Assembly: GCA_020809705.1 (NCBI GenBank)
Contig: CP085826.1
Span: 1,736,001-1,800,000, forward strand
Source of the DNA: Calonectria ilicicola
Lineage: Eukaryota > Ascomycota > Sordariomycetes > Hypocreales > Nectriaceae
DNA: 64,000 bases
Direction: 5' to 3'
The translations under genes were made by a program, and so were the position numbers. The notes below the pieces were generated by a model that made no database searches, was not told the DNA's origin, and saw nothing but the letters and a program-made list of their open reading frames with translations. Shown one piece after another: positions 54,833 through 64,000 of this stretch; positions within the stretch are counted from its first letter, which is position 1, and the number at the start of each line of letters is the position of its first letter.

Positions 54833-55074
54833 CGTCAGAGAACAGAGACAGCCAGGGGAGAGAGTGGGAGTGGGAGTGAGCGCGGGCGGCGGGCGCGGGA
54901 GCGGGAGCGAGGGAGGGAGGCACAGAGCAAAAGGGAAAGCTTGGTCCGTCCGGGGGTGTCAAGGTAGCTTGCTAAGCTGGCTGGGTTTCTAACTAGGGGA
55001 CCTGCTGGGCCAGAGGGTCGGAGGATCGAAGGGCACCTTGACTGCTCTGCTCTGGTGGGCTAGCTGCTGGTGTC

Positions 55075-55139
55075 TGGGCTGGCTGGGACTGGAACTGGGA
55101 CGACTAGGACGGGGACGACTGGGACGGGGAACGAACGGG
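55075..55139. repeat. Degenerate short tandem repeat (GGGACGACT-like units)
   Basis: Repeated GGACTGGAACTGGGACGACTAGGAC-type units with single-base differences. Part of a G-rich, low-complexity interval reaching from about 54860 to 55260. Confidence 0.55.
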
Positions 55140-58100
55140 GCCTGGGAGTGAGTGAGCCCTGGGAGTGTGAGACTGGAGCTGCCCGCTCGGAGCTGGGCAC
55201 TGGAACTGGCGCTGGGGAAGCTGGGCGGGCTGCTGCTTGGCTGGGGGGGGCGCGGCGCAAAAGGGCGACGACGGCGGCGCAATGGAGCAGCCATGGAGAG
55301 TGAGGGCGAGGGGCGGCCAATTGCGGCCGTCACAGTCACGATTCCATCATTCCGGCTCACTGGGGACACTCCGAGGGAGTCCGACAGCCTGGTCTGGCAT
55401 AGTCAAGGTCGTGGTAGCTTCCGGTGGTAGCGTAGCTTGTGTGCCCGTTGCTTTCGTTGCGTTGCTCCGGGTACTGTGCACTGTGGGCGGGTTGCGTGTG
55501 GGTGTATGTCGAGGAAGAGTACATGACGACCCTTACAACTAAAGCCTGAGACCAAGGTACCAGGGCCCCATTGCCCGTCTCTCCTCTCCCGGGTGGTGGT
55601 GGTGTGTGGGTGGTGTGGGTAAACCTGTCCTCCTGTCTGTCTCGTTGAGGGACGGTACGGTACAGGCAAAGTACCAGCCAGGAAGCTCATGGTAATAATA
55701 AGCAAACCACGGCACCGCAACCCCAAGGTAGGACGCGGACTAGTCGAGCTTTTCGTGCTTGAGAGAAGGGGGGCCGACCTGCAACGCGTCAATCCATCCG
55801 ACACGTCCATAGCCAATCAGCACCCTCAATCGCACAGCGTTTTGTCCGCGGCCGGAACTGCGCAGCCAGGAAAAAAAAACAAAGATGACCTTCTTTTGCC
55901 TTTTGGTTTGCCTTTCCCTCTGCCTTTGCCTCTTGGACCACGCCCTCGACCAGAGCAGCAGCAGCTGTGGGTGGAAAGTCGAGGAGCGTGGCTAGGCCGG
56001 GGTCCCGACTGCACATCCCACCTTGCCGGCCTGGGCTCCGCGACTGCTCCCTCACTTTAACCTGGAGCTGCGCGCTGCACCTCGAGCAATCCGGAGAGCA
56101 CGCACACAATTGTGACGTAAATGTGGTACCGATCGCTCGCCATCATTGTCCCATCCGGGCGCGGGCTCAGACCAGGGCTCAGGGGGCTCTCCCGCCTCTG
56201 CTTGCCAACCCGCGCGGCTCCTTGCGCTCTGGGTGCACACAGTCGGGTTCCCCTCTGCTCTCTGATCTGCTGCTTTGGCCCAGGTGCTTGCTCGCTGGTG
56301 AGGACTATGAAACATGCTTAAATCTCGTCTCTGACACGAGCTGCTAGATGTGAGGCTGCGTTGCGACCGCGGATAAAGTGGCCCACGACTGTTCCTCACA
56401 AAGCCAACGGCCCGAACAAACGAGTTGAGGCCAAACCAAGCTGGAAGCCGAGGGAACACACACACAGAGAAGCTCGAGGGGAGCAGGAGCTTGGACCTCT
56501 TTGTCTGCCCGCATTCAAGCCAAAGGGCGAGGCCGAGGGTGAGACATGGCGACGCCAACGCGGCCACAGTTTTTCCGTGCCATGCTTTTGCTTTCGGTAC
56601 GTATCTCGTAATCGATCGATGGCAAACAAAATGGGACGGTCCGGGTTCGGGGATGTGAAGGACAAGGAATAGGCTACCAAGGGTCATCCCAACACTCATC
56701 TCTCAAAAAGAAATGCCCGTCCATCATCGGCGCCCAACACTAACAGATAATCTTTTGGCTAACGCGGGACTTGGCTCTGGCCACCACGTGACTCCAGCCA
56801 GCTGAATCAGCAACATTACCAAACTGGCTTCTCCTCGGCCAACCTGTAGGTACGCCGAGTCTACCTGTTTTGGCCAAGTGCTGGACAGGGAAGTAGGGAC
56901 ATGAGAATGCTGTGCAGATGGCTTGTTGCAGGCCCATCAAATCGAGAAAGTTTTCGACTATTCACCTAGTCTAGTCTCTTTTTTTTTTTTTTTGGATCCG
57001 CCTTATGATGTAACGGGCCTGAATATTCCCACTCCTTTTTCCCAGATTTGCCAATCTAACAAGATGACATGTCTGGAATCGGAAACCAGCAAGGATGTCC
57101 TCATTTAGAATCCTGAGCCCAGAGACATACAGCAATAATTGATCTTTTACCGGTGGAGACACTTCGTAAACCTAGCAGTCAGGACAAGTCAATCTCATTT
57201 AACGTTCACGTGACCAGATCCATCTTTCACTCCGTTACATCTTCTCAATTTCCGGTTTATTTCCAATGAGGAAAAACCTGCCCTCATTAAACGTTTCTAG
57301 CGCAAGTGAATTGTTTTCCGTCTTCAGGATTTTCAATCACGTCGGGCAAACATCTGTCCGAACCACTAGTGAAACTTACTCAAGGCATTAGGTGGGTACC
57401 TTTTCAAGAACAGTTGAACCACCACAGTAACGCTATGTGCCCGTTAGGTGCTAGCTATATTTTGTACTTGGGTACAGTATGTCCTTTGATCGACGCTTGA
57501 GGGGTCCAATACAACCCTTGAAAGATTACCCTCTCTCTATTTTTATTACTATTTTTTAACTATTTAGTAAATAATAAAAAAAGAAAATATAAATAAATGA
57601 ATATTTTTATTTATTTATTTTTAAATTTCATTTTACTCTTGATGCATAGCTTTTGCTGTTTGTATGAATTGCCTGCTAGAGTAAGATGTCTGTGCCGGGT
57701 AGGGAGTTTGTCACCGTCTTAAAATTCAATGTAGAAGGGGGGGGAAAACCTACATGGCTGATTATAGCTATTATAAAGTATTATTGGATTTTGGTACTTG
57801 TTTGTGTTTTATCTAGATGTAAAAAGTCGAACATTCTCCTGTGTATGTGGACTTTGTGATTCAGAAAACCGGGTGATGGCATTTGCTGGGCCGCACCATA
57901 CTAGCCTTTCATGAGCCAGTCCTAGGTCAAATAATTCTCGTAAAACATGCCGAGCATTTGGTCAACTCTTATATTCTAAGCCTTTTGATTTCGGTCCTAT
58001 CCGTAGCGATAGATCACTTATGTCCTTTGCCATTAGCCCGCTTTCTTTAGCCACATGAGGCTATTACAGACTCATGTCAGCAAATTGGTACGGAGCACTG

Positions 58101-58279
58101 CCACCACTATGATAAACCCCCTCTTCTTACATCGATGAGAGTCCCATACCTACGAAAAATCCTATCATCTAGTGTGATCAAGACTGTTGCTCGCTTCTCC
58201 TTACCATTTGTTAGAAGCGTTTCTGAGCTTCTCATTTGGGTGTTTCCACGAAACAGGATTGCAATCAACAACTAAAAAA

Positions 58280-60289
58280 ATGAGCGCAACTAAATCCCAG
58301 ACATCGCTCACTTGTTCCAAGTGTCAAAAATTTCCGACAGAATGGCCTTGCTCCAATTTTTTCACTTTTGGGCACCACGAATCGTTTCGAGCACTGGATC
58401 AGTCTGCTGCAGCTGGCTGTCCACTATGTCGGATAATACGGCAGAAGCTGGTTTTCGAGGCCGACTCAGAGCAACTCATGCAAATTCCACGCCCAGTTAT
58501 CGCCCAAATCTCGGGAAGGTCTAGTATTAGCATCTGCATCGATCCTAGCACCACTGATCTAGATGCGATTTCTGTGGCTCCATATGGCTTGTTGGAGGTC
58601 ATAAAAGCTCCTACAGAAAGCAATCACAGCCTCACGTCCAATTCAGTCATCAGACGTTAGTATGATTAATCGAAAAGTACAGACCCTCAAACTAAACGAA
58701 ATTTAGGTTTTCACACGGCCGACCAAGCTTCCGAGTTAGAGGATATTATGAAATCCGTTGTCCAGCCCTGGACGGTCGGTTGTTGTAACGACAGTTCTAC
58801 CCTGGAACCAACGAATCAAAAACCACTTCCCACACGTGTTATTGACGTAGAAAACGGACCGGGATGCGTTCGCCTAATAGAAACAAATGGCGAGTGTGGA
58901 CCATATCTTATTCTTAGTTATTGTTGGGGAAAAGGGAATGATCGTGCTCGAACAACTAAAAAGAACCTGAATGAAAGAAAGCGATCAATTCAGATTGATA
59001 CGCTGCTAGCAACTATTAGACAAGCAATCGAAGTAACAAAGAAGCTGGGACTTCGCCATATTTGGGTCGATGCCATCTGCATCATCCAGGCAGATACTAT
59101 CCCGCCAAAACATGATGACCTGGAAGACTGGAGACGCGAGGCCCCAAAGATGGGTCAGTATTATCAGAACGCTGTTTTGACAATTGCTGCTACGGCATCG
59201 AATGATAGCGAGGACGGCTTTATTTGCGAGAGACCTTCTCAAAGTTACCCGGTATCACCCTACCCAATTGGCTCTTGGGTGAAGGGTGCCGAGCCAGTAA
59301 CGGAAGCCATGGTTATTCCTGGCACACCTTCGGCTACAAATCAGGTTCATTACGGCCCCTTATATACTCGGAGCTGGACTTTGCAGGAACGTGTGCTCTC
59401 TCCTCATACCCTTCACTGGTGTCGGGAATCAGTATTTTGGGAATGCCAAGGCTATATCAAGGCATCCGAGTCCCAGCCTATGCTTCCAACCCGGAAAGAG
59501 CCATCTCCTGAAGATGAAAGATATTCATGGGCAACTGTGTTTTCCCAGTCACGAGAAGTCCCTGCCTACTTTAATGAATTTTGGATGGATCTTATAGAGG
59601 ATTACGCCCAGATGTACCTTTCTTATGAGACAGACCGTTTGATCGCGATTCAAGGATTGGTTAGCCAGCTTCCAAGTTCAAGCTACCCAGATGATGCGTA
59701 TATCGCAGGAATATTCAAGTCGGGCCTCGTAAATGGGCTTGCTTGGTCGAATCCTGCACCCAGAAACGAAAAGGTCGACAAAGTTCCTTCTTGGTCCTGG
59801 GCTTCCCTAAGTGCAGGCAATATGTACTTTGACCACCTTGTGGGGAGGTTTGTAACCATGGAATCAGTGAACAATTTCGATGTTCTTGGCATAGATGCCC
59901 TCTCGAATGGTCGATTGGAGCTGAGAGGCCCAACGCGGGAAATCCACAGTACGCTAATTCAGCACGACAGCGATGGCCCATTTGCCATCATTGATAAATC
60001 TTACCCTTTCAAGATGTACATGAATTTTGATTCGGTTGGAAATATCCTCAAATACCAAGGGAACATTAATCTTCTTCCTCTTGGTTGGGAAATGGCTCAA
60101 GAAGGAATGATGGCTTCTAGCACGAACGCTAATACCACCCAGAGGGACCGTTTGGTGATAGGGCTTTTGCTATGGCCAACCGGAAAAGATTCCATGGAAT
60201 ATAAAAGGATTGGGCTATTTAAAGTACGCGAACCGGCGGGAACTAGGGTATGGGATGATGCGCCACGAAACCAAGTCCATATTCTGTAG
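58280..60289 (+). CDS. HET-domain (heterokaryon incompatibility) protein, intact
   Basis: Two exons, 58280-58655 and 58707-60289, with a 51-nt intron (GTTAGT...TTTAG) joining VIRR to FHTADQ; 652 aa. N-terminal CSKC and CPLC pairs suggest a small zinc-binding module. The HET domain follows, with YLILSYCWGKGND, LGLRHIWVDAICIIQAD, MGQYYQNAVLTIAATAS and YTRSWTLQERVLSPHTLHW, all in the usual order and uninterrupted. The C-terminal 250 residues have the WSWASL-type block seen in large ascomycete HET proteins. Family knowledge: the domain triggers programmed cell death on non-self recognition. The ATG at 58280 follows an A7 run; an in-frame ATG at 58187 is possible but its extension is hydrophobic and unlike the family. 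Confidence 0.9.
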
Positions 60290-60842
60290 TTTTGAGGTTT
60301 GGCGACCTGCAGTACGGTGGCCTTGAAAGTAAATAAAACTAAGCAAGCGCACAAGCGGGATTGATCAAAGTATTTAAGTATATGCGCTTGAATTCTGAGA
60401 TATCGAACTATACCGTACCTGGCTCGAATGCTAGGGGCTTCTGATAATGGTTTCCGGCCACTTATCCACTAGCAATGGTCGACTTGGTCACATGGACCTC
60501 CCCTTTATCCGTTCGATTATGAAGATGCACAAAAATTGAGGAATAAATTATTTAAAAATAGCAAGTAGTGTTTCTAATTGTAAAAATAATTTCTTACAGG
60601 ACCAAATATTCCAAACCTACAAAAATACATCCTGCGGATCCTTCTCAGTTGCGTCATCAGACTCGATAAAGTCACCATCCGGAGTGATACAATTACCTCA
60701 ACCCCTCACGGAGCTGCTGCTACCCGGTTATCTTGTCAGCTGATCCTTCAATTGCGGCTTGCACCTAAATACTACTCACTGCCGACAAAATCTAGCGCAT
60801 GACCATTCTTGCCCCTCATTTTCACCTTATGAACGAGCAACT
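60290..60842. other. Intergenic between the HET and amidotransferase-like genes
   Basis: AT-rich around 60530-60600. Holds the HET 3' UTR and the next promoter. Nothing else visible. Confidence 0.4.
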
Positions 60843-61762
60843 ATGATTGCTATAACCCCAAGAGTGCTTCGCGTAGCATGTATTGACTGCCATGGAGTTA
60901 CTTTAAGTGGTGATCGAGGCGCATTTACAGATGCTTTTAGAGACTGGCTTGAGACAGCTGCTGAAGCTCGGAACAAGAAGCAGCCTCCAAGCGAACAGAT
61001 CATCGTCAGTGTGAGAGGCTGGAATGTTGTCGACAAGCAGGAATACCCGGACCTGGCCGATTTCGATGCGGTGATTATCTCTGGCTCTGTTGCATCTGCA
61101 TACGACGATGAGCCCTGGATTCATCGCCTCTCAGAATTTATTCAGGGTTGGTTCACATCTTTATCCGTGGTTGTGGGGACCGACGGCTAATCACTTCAGA
61201 TGCTTACAAATCCTATCCCTCAGTGAGGGTATACGGGGGCTGCTTTGGCCATCAAATTGTCGCACAAGCGCTCTTGAGCACCCACGGAGTACGCGTGGAG
61301 AAGAATCCCAAAGGCTGGATTGGCGGTGTCCACGAAGTGAAGGTGGCGAACGAGTTTACGTCACAATTTCCTCACCTTCTCCAAGACGGCAAACTCTCGT
61401 ATCAATTTTTACACCAGGACCACGTAGTCACAGCAGGTGCAAATCTACCTCCAAATTGGATCGAGTTGGGCACCACCCCCCTTTGCCAATCTCAAGGCTT
61501 CCTTGACCCTGGGAGGGTTTTGACCTATCAAGGCCACCCTGAATTTGACCGTTTAACCACTGGAGCTTGTGTGACCGCCATAGCAAGTCGGGGTATGATA
61601 CCGGAAGACAGCTTGGAACAGATGTATAGCTTCGTTGAGCAAGATGATAGGGCACTACTAGCTGGAGAAGTTGCGTTGGAGTTTTTTTGTAAGCCACAGG
61701 AGCGAGTGGAAACTAACGGATATTCGAGCAAACAGCTTAACAGTAAGAAGAAGTGTTACTAA
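60843..61762 (+). CDS. Class I glutamine amidotransferase-like protein (YLR126C type)
   Basis: Two exons, 60843-61146 and 61200-61762, with a 53-nt intron (GTTGGT...TTCAG); 288 aa. The class I triad is complete: Cys116 in the nucleophile elbow YGGCFGHQ, His214 and Glu216 in YQGHPEFD. Upstream, FDAVIISGSVASAYDDEPWI is the usual oxyanion-side loop of this family. There is no synthetase domain, so it is a free-standing GATase like yeast YLR126C, whose physiological substrate is unclear. The ATG at 60843 lies directly before the first beta strand (VLRVACIDC). Its neighbours are accessory genes, so I would not place it in a purine or pyrimidine pathway. The 3' end lies 58 bp from a MITE. Confidence 0.85.
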
Positions 61763-61820
61763 TTCAAAATCAATTCATTACATTATTTCTTTCTAATGTA
61801 CATCCCGTACCTATTAATAT

Positions 61821-62065
61821 GAGTCTTGCTGCGCGCACACATACATTTTGCTAGGTGCACACATCAAACTACTTGGCTGGGGCTTTTCTAGGAAATTCTA
61901 AGGCAGTCCAAAGAAAGTAGTGAAGCCCTAATTTATTTTTGTTATAAATAAGTTTAGAATTATATATAAAATTATTTATTTTATTCTTATTTCTTTATTT
62001 TGATGTTAAATACAGGGCCTTATGTGTGCGCCTAGCCAAATGTATGTGTGCGCGCAGCAAGACTG
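61821..62065. mobile_element. hAT-type MITE, 245 bp, with 44-nt inverted repeats
   Basis: The left end 61821-61864 and the right end 62022-62065 are inverted copies matching at 41 of 44 positions (mismatches at 1, 29 and 36). They begin AGTCTTGCTGCGCGCACACA after the first base. The 8-bp direct repeat ATTAATAT flanks the element at 61813-61820 and 62066-62073. An 8-bp duplication and a CAG-start terminus (seen at the right end) are hallmarks of hAT transposons. The 157-bp interior is AT-rich and non-coding, so this is a non-autonomous element. It lies between two converging genes and interrupts neither. Confidence 0.9.
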
Positions 62066-62168
62066 ATTAATATTTATTCGACCTCCCGATGTTTATTTTC
62101 CTTCGCTAAGTACTTTAACAGTAAAAAGGATTATAACTGTTGACTAACGGTATGGTATGCGTTAACTA

Positions 62169-64000
62169 CTACACAATCCGTCCTCCGAACGATCCGGTCG
62201 ATACTGTCGAAGGTGGTTCGATAATTGTTTGCCCAGTTTCGTGATTGAGACCATTCATGGCGATTGATGTTGGTTGATGAGAATTCTGATGGTTGTCCGA
62301 TGGCTCGTCGCGGGCCAACTCCCCTGCTCGAAATTCTGGTGCTATTTCTTCCAAATGTTTGTTTTGAAGGCGTGAAAACCTTTTGTCTGAATCGGTCCGC
62401 CGATCTTTCTGTACTAGTGGTAGAGTTGTGTCAAAGTAAGTAATGGCTGCAATGGCTAGCATAATGAAACCGAACACGAGGATTACTATCCCCAAGCTTT
62501 TGTGTTTTAGGTCGTTTTTTTGTTTTGAATTGTCGGTTGCATTTTGAATGGCCAGCCCTACAATGGGTCGGATAATCATAGCCCCAGCTTTGCCTGATGC
62601 GGCAGCCAGACCATAGAACGTACCACGGAACACGCTGGGCCAGATCTCGGCAGCCATAATGAAAATGATGGTGTTAGGTCCCAGATTGAAAGCAAACTGG
62701 GCTAGGGAATAAAAAACAACGCTTGCCATATGGCTTGGGGTGGCATATTCGGTCATGAAAACGGCCCCAGTGATAATAAAAATGCCGAACAAGGCTACTG
62801 ATGTCCAAACTATCAGAGATTTGCGAGAACAGTAGTTGATAAGTGGAATTGCCAAGGCGCCCCCAGCAATAGAAGAGATAGATGATACCCAAAGAGTTCT
62901 CTTTTGGTTGGTTTCCAAAATGTCAAAGATGGACTGTGTGAGGTTGGACTGGTCAACTTGCCAGGACTCAACCTTGGTGCCATTGCTAGACGCGGGCGGT
63001 TCGGACAACCACAACAGATTTAACGCGCTGGGAGAATCAAGGCCCATTCCATAGAACCCAAGGTCAAGAAGAAACCATAGAGCACATATCACACCCAGCT
63101 GTTTCCATTTCTTCTTGTCGATCAAGTACCTCTTGATGGCGAGTGACCATGGTGGGGATGGGGGGTGGTGAAAATTGTATTGCCCCTCATCCAAAGGACG
63201 CGCGTCTCCTAGTTCATCGTTTTCCGCAGCGCTAGTAGGAGTTGGAACTCGGGGAGTTACGGCATCCCTGAGAATTGTGGGAATTTTGGCATGATATCTC
63301 GGCGATTCGGGGATCGTTAGTCTCAACAGGATGGCGGTAACGGTGAAAACGCCACCAAAGCCAGCAACAAATCGCCAAGTACGATCTATCGTAAGATCCA
63401 TTTCAAATTTGTCGTTTTTATCCTCGGGCTGATTGCATAAAAGAAATGCGTAGCTGAATAAAGATGCGAAGAGTCTTCCAATTGATTGCATGAGGAAAAC
63501 AATAGCCATAACCGTTCCCCTGGATTTCGTGGAGACATATTCAGCAGCTATCAAACCTGACATTGGGTATTCTAATTATTTATTGTTAGTAACAAGCTAT
63601 GGAAGACAGGAAAATGTGGGTTTAGGGCGCTTTTAGTTACTAACTTACCTGCACCGATTCCTACGCCTAAAAGGCTTCTCCATGTCACGACTGAAGTAAA
63701 AACATTCATGGTACTCCGATAAGTGTAATTTTCCGGGTTAACAGTCACATTAGCTCCAATTTGGCTTGAATCAGGCGATGCGGTTGGCGCCATAAAGCCT
63801 TCTGAGGAGAAGACAATGCCGACAGTGGCAAATGTGATGATGATGAGTTCCAGGCCATATAATGATTTGCGACCAAAACGATCAGCCAAATATCCAAACA
63901 ACAGCATGCCAAAAATGATACCAGCCAAGGTTACTAGATCTATGATCTCGCCGGCATTTGGTTTCCTTTCGGCCCTTGATGGATAAATATAGGCAAGCGC
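62169..64000 (-). CDS. MFS phosphate:H+ symporter-like transporter (Pho84/PHS type), partial
   Basis: The gene runs off the right edge: exon 63649-64000 (open to the edge) and exon 62169-63571, with a 77-nt intron rebuilding GIGAEYPMSG; 584 codons are visible. The first visible residues, ALAYIYPSRAE, then GIIFGMLLFGYLADRFGRKSLYG (motif A in loop 2-3) and YVSTKSRGTVMAIVFLMQSIG, match the PHS family; RLTIPESPRYH closes the N half. A long hydrophilic central loop, and C-half motifs such as FNLGPNTIIFIMAAEIWPSVFRGTFYG, also fit. Glycerophosphodiester permeases (Git1) are close relatives, so the substrate may be phosphate or a phosphodiester. The C-terminal tail (90 residues) is cytosolic and polar. 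About the first 50 residues and the start are outside the window. Confidence 0.85.

Larger units (their letters stand above)
54647..58279. other. 3.6-kb gene-free region, low complexity then AT-rich
   Basis: 54650-56700 is GC-rich, with GA, GGGA and GACT repeats. After about 57500 it turns strongly AT-rich (TTTATT/AAATAA tracts at 57538-57630). GTCACGTG-type sites (read CACGTGAC) occur at 56785-56792 and 57207-57214, matching the Cbf1-class E-box. A T16 run is at about 56978-56993. No gene, tRNA or transposon found. It forms the border between the conserved and the accessory parts. Confidence 0.45.

Noticed and set aside
54743..54992. Arg/Glu-repeat frames over the GA repeat
   Set aside because: They are direct translations of the (GA)n microsatellite and flanking GGGA repeats.
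29832..57520. Shared 13-mer AACCCTTGAAAGA near 29.85 kb (inverted) and 57.5 kb as a possible dispersed element
   Set aside because: No similarity beyond the 13 bases; matches of this length are expected by chance in 64 kb.
1..64000. CRISPR arrays, rRNA genes or an autonomous transposon
   Set aside because: No regularly spaced repeats, rRNA motifs, transposase or reverse-transcriptase motifs were found on either strand.

Overview
The window is nuclear DNA of a filamentous ascomycete, most likely a sordariomycete and probably in the Hypocreales. The evidence is short spliceosomal introns (mostly 46-113 nt, GTRAGT...YAG with CTAAC/CTGAC-type branch sites), two nuclear tRNA genes with canonical introns after position 37, and fungal families such as HET, SesB-NACHT-ankyrin, AA14 LPMO, ChAPs/exomer, Hir3 and Ptc5. 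Gene models below were spliced by eye. Junctions were accepted only when both reading frames and family conservation agreed.

Layout. 0-15.3 kb is mostly housekeeping and metabolism: a 2-oxoadipate dioxygenase/decarboxylase (HglS/DUF1338), an S1-type protease that has lost its catalytic histidine, tRNA-Glu(CUC), a D-2-hydroxyacid dehydrogenase, a mitochondrial PP2C phosphatase (Ptc5-like), a divergent ribosome-biogenesis pair (SSF1 and RRP3) sharing a 233-bp promoter with PAC-like, E-box and RRPE-like sites, a secreted AA14-type copper oxygenase, and an FAD monooxygenase.

15.3-30 kb is an AT-richer accessory block. A three-module NLR (SesB esterase, NACHT, ankyrin) stands head to head with a HET-domain gene broken by one in-frame TGA. 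These are followed by a DHA1-type MFS pump and an F-box protein. This is typical allorecognition/innate-immunity gene content.

30.6-54.6 kb returns to conserved cell biology: tRNA-Tyr(GUA), the HIR-complex subunit Hir3 divergent from an exomer ChAPs protein (Bch1/Bud7 family), the GPN-loop GTPase Gpn1/Npa3, RNA polymerase subunit Rpb12, an unusual fusion of an HD phosphohydrolase with a degenerate adenylate-kinase-like domain, a HIT protein, a glycerol dehydrogenase-like aldo-keto reductase, a bHLH regulator with a uORF-bearing leader, and a small extremely acidic protein. Npa3 and Rpb12 are both tied to RNA polymerase assembly.

54.7-64 kb is gene-poor and then accessory: 3.6 kb of low-complexity DNA, a second (intact) HET gene, a class I glutamine amidotransferase-like protein, a 245-bp hAT-type MITE with 44-nt inverted repeats and an 8-bp target duplication, and a phosphate-transporter-like MFS gene cut by the right edge. 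I found no CRISPR array, rRNA gene or autonomous transposon.
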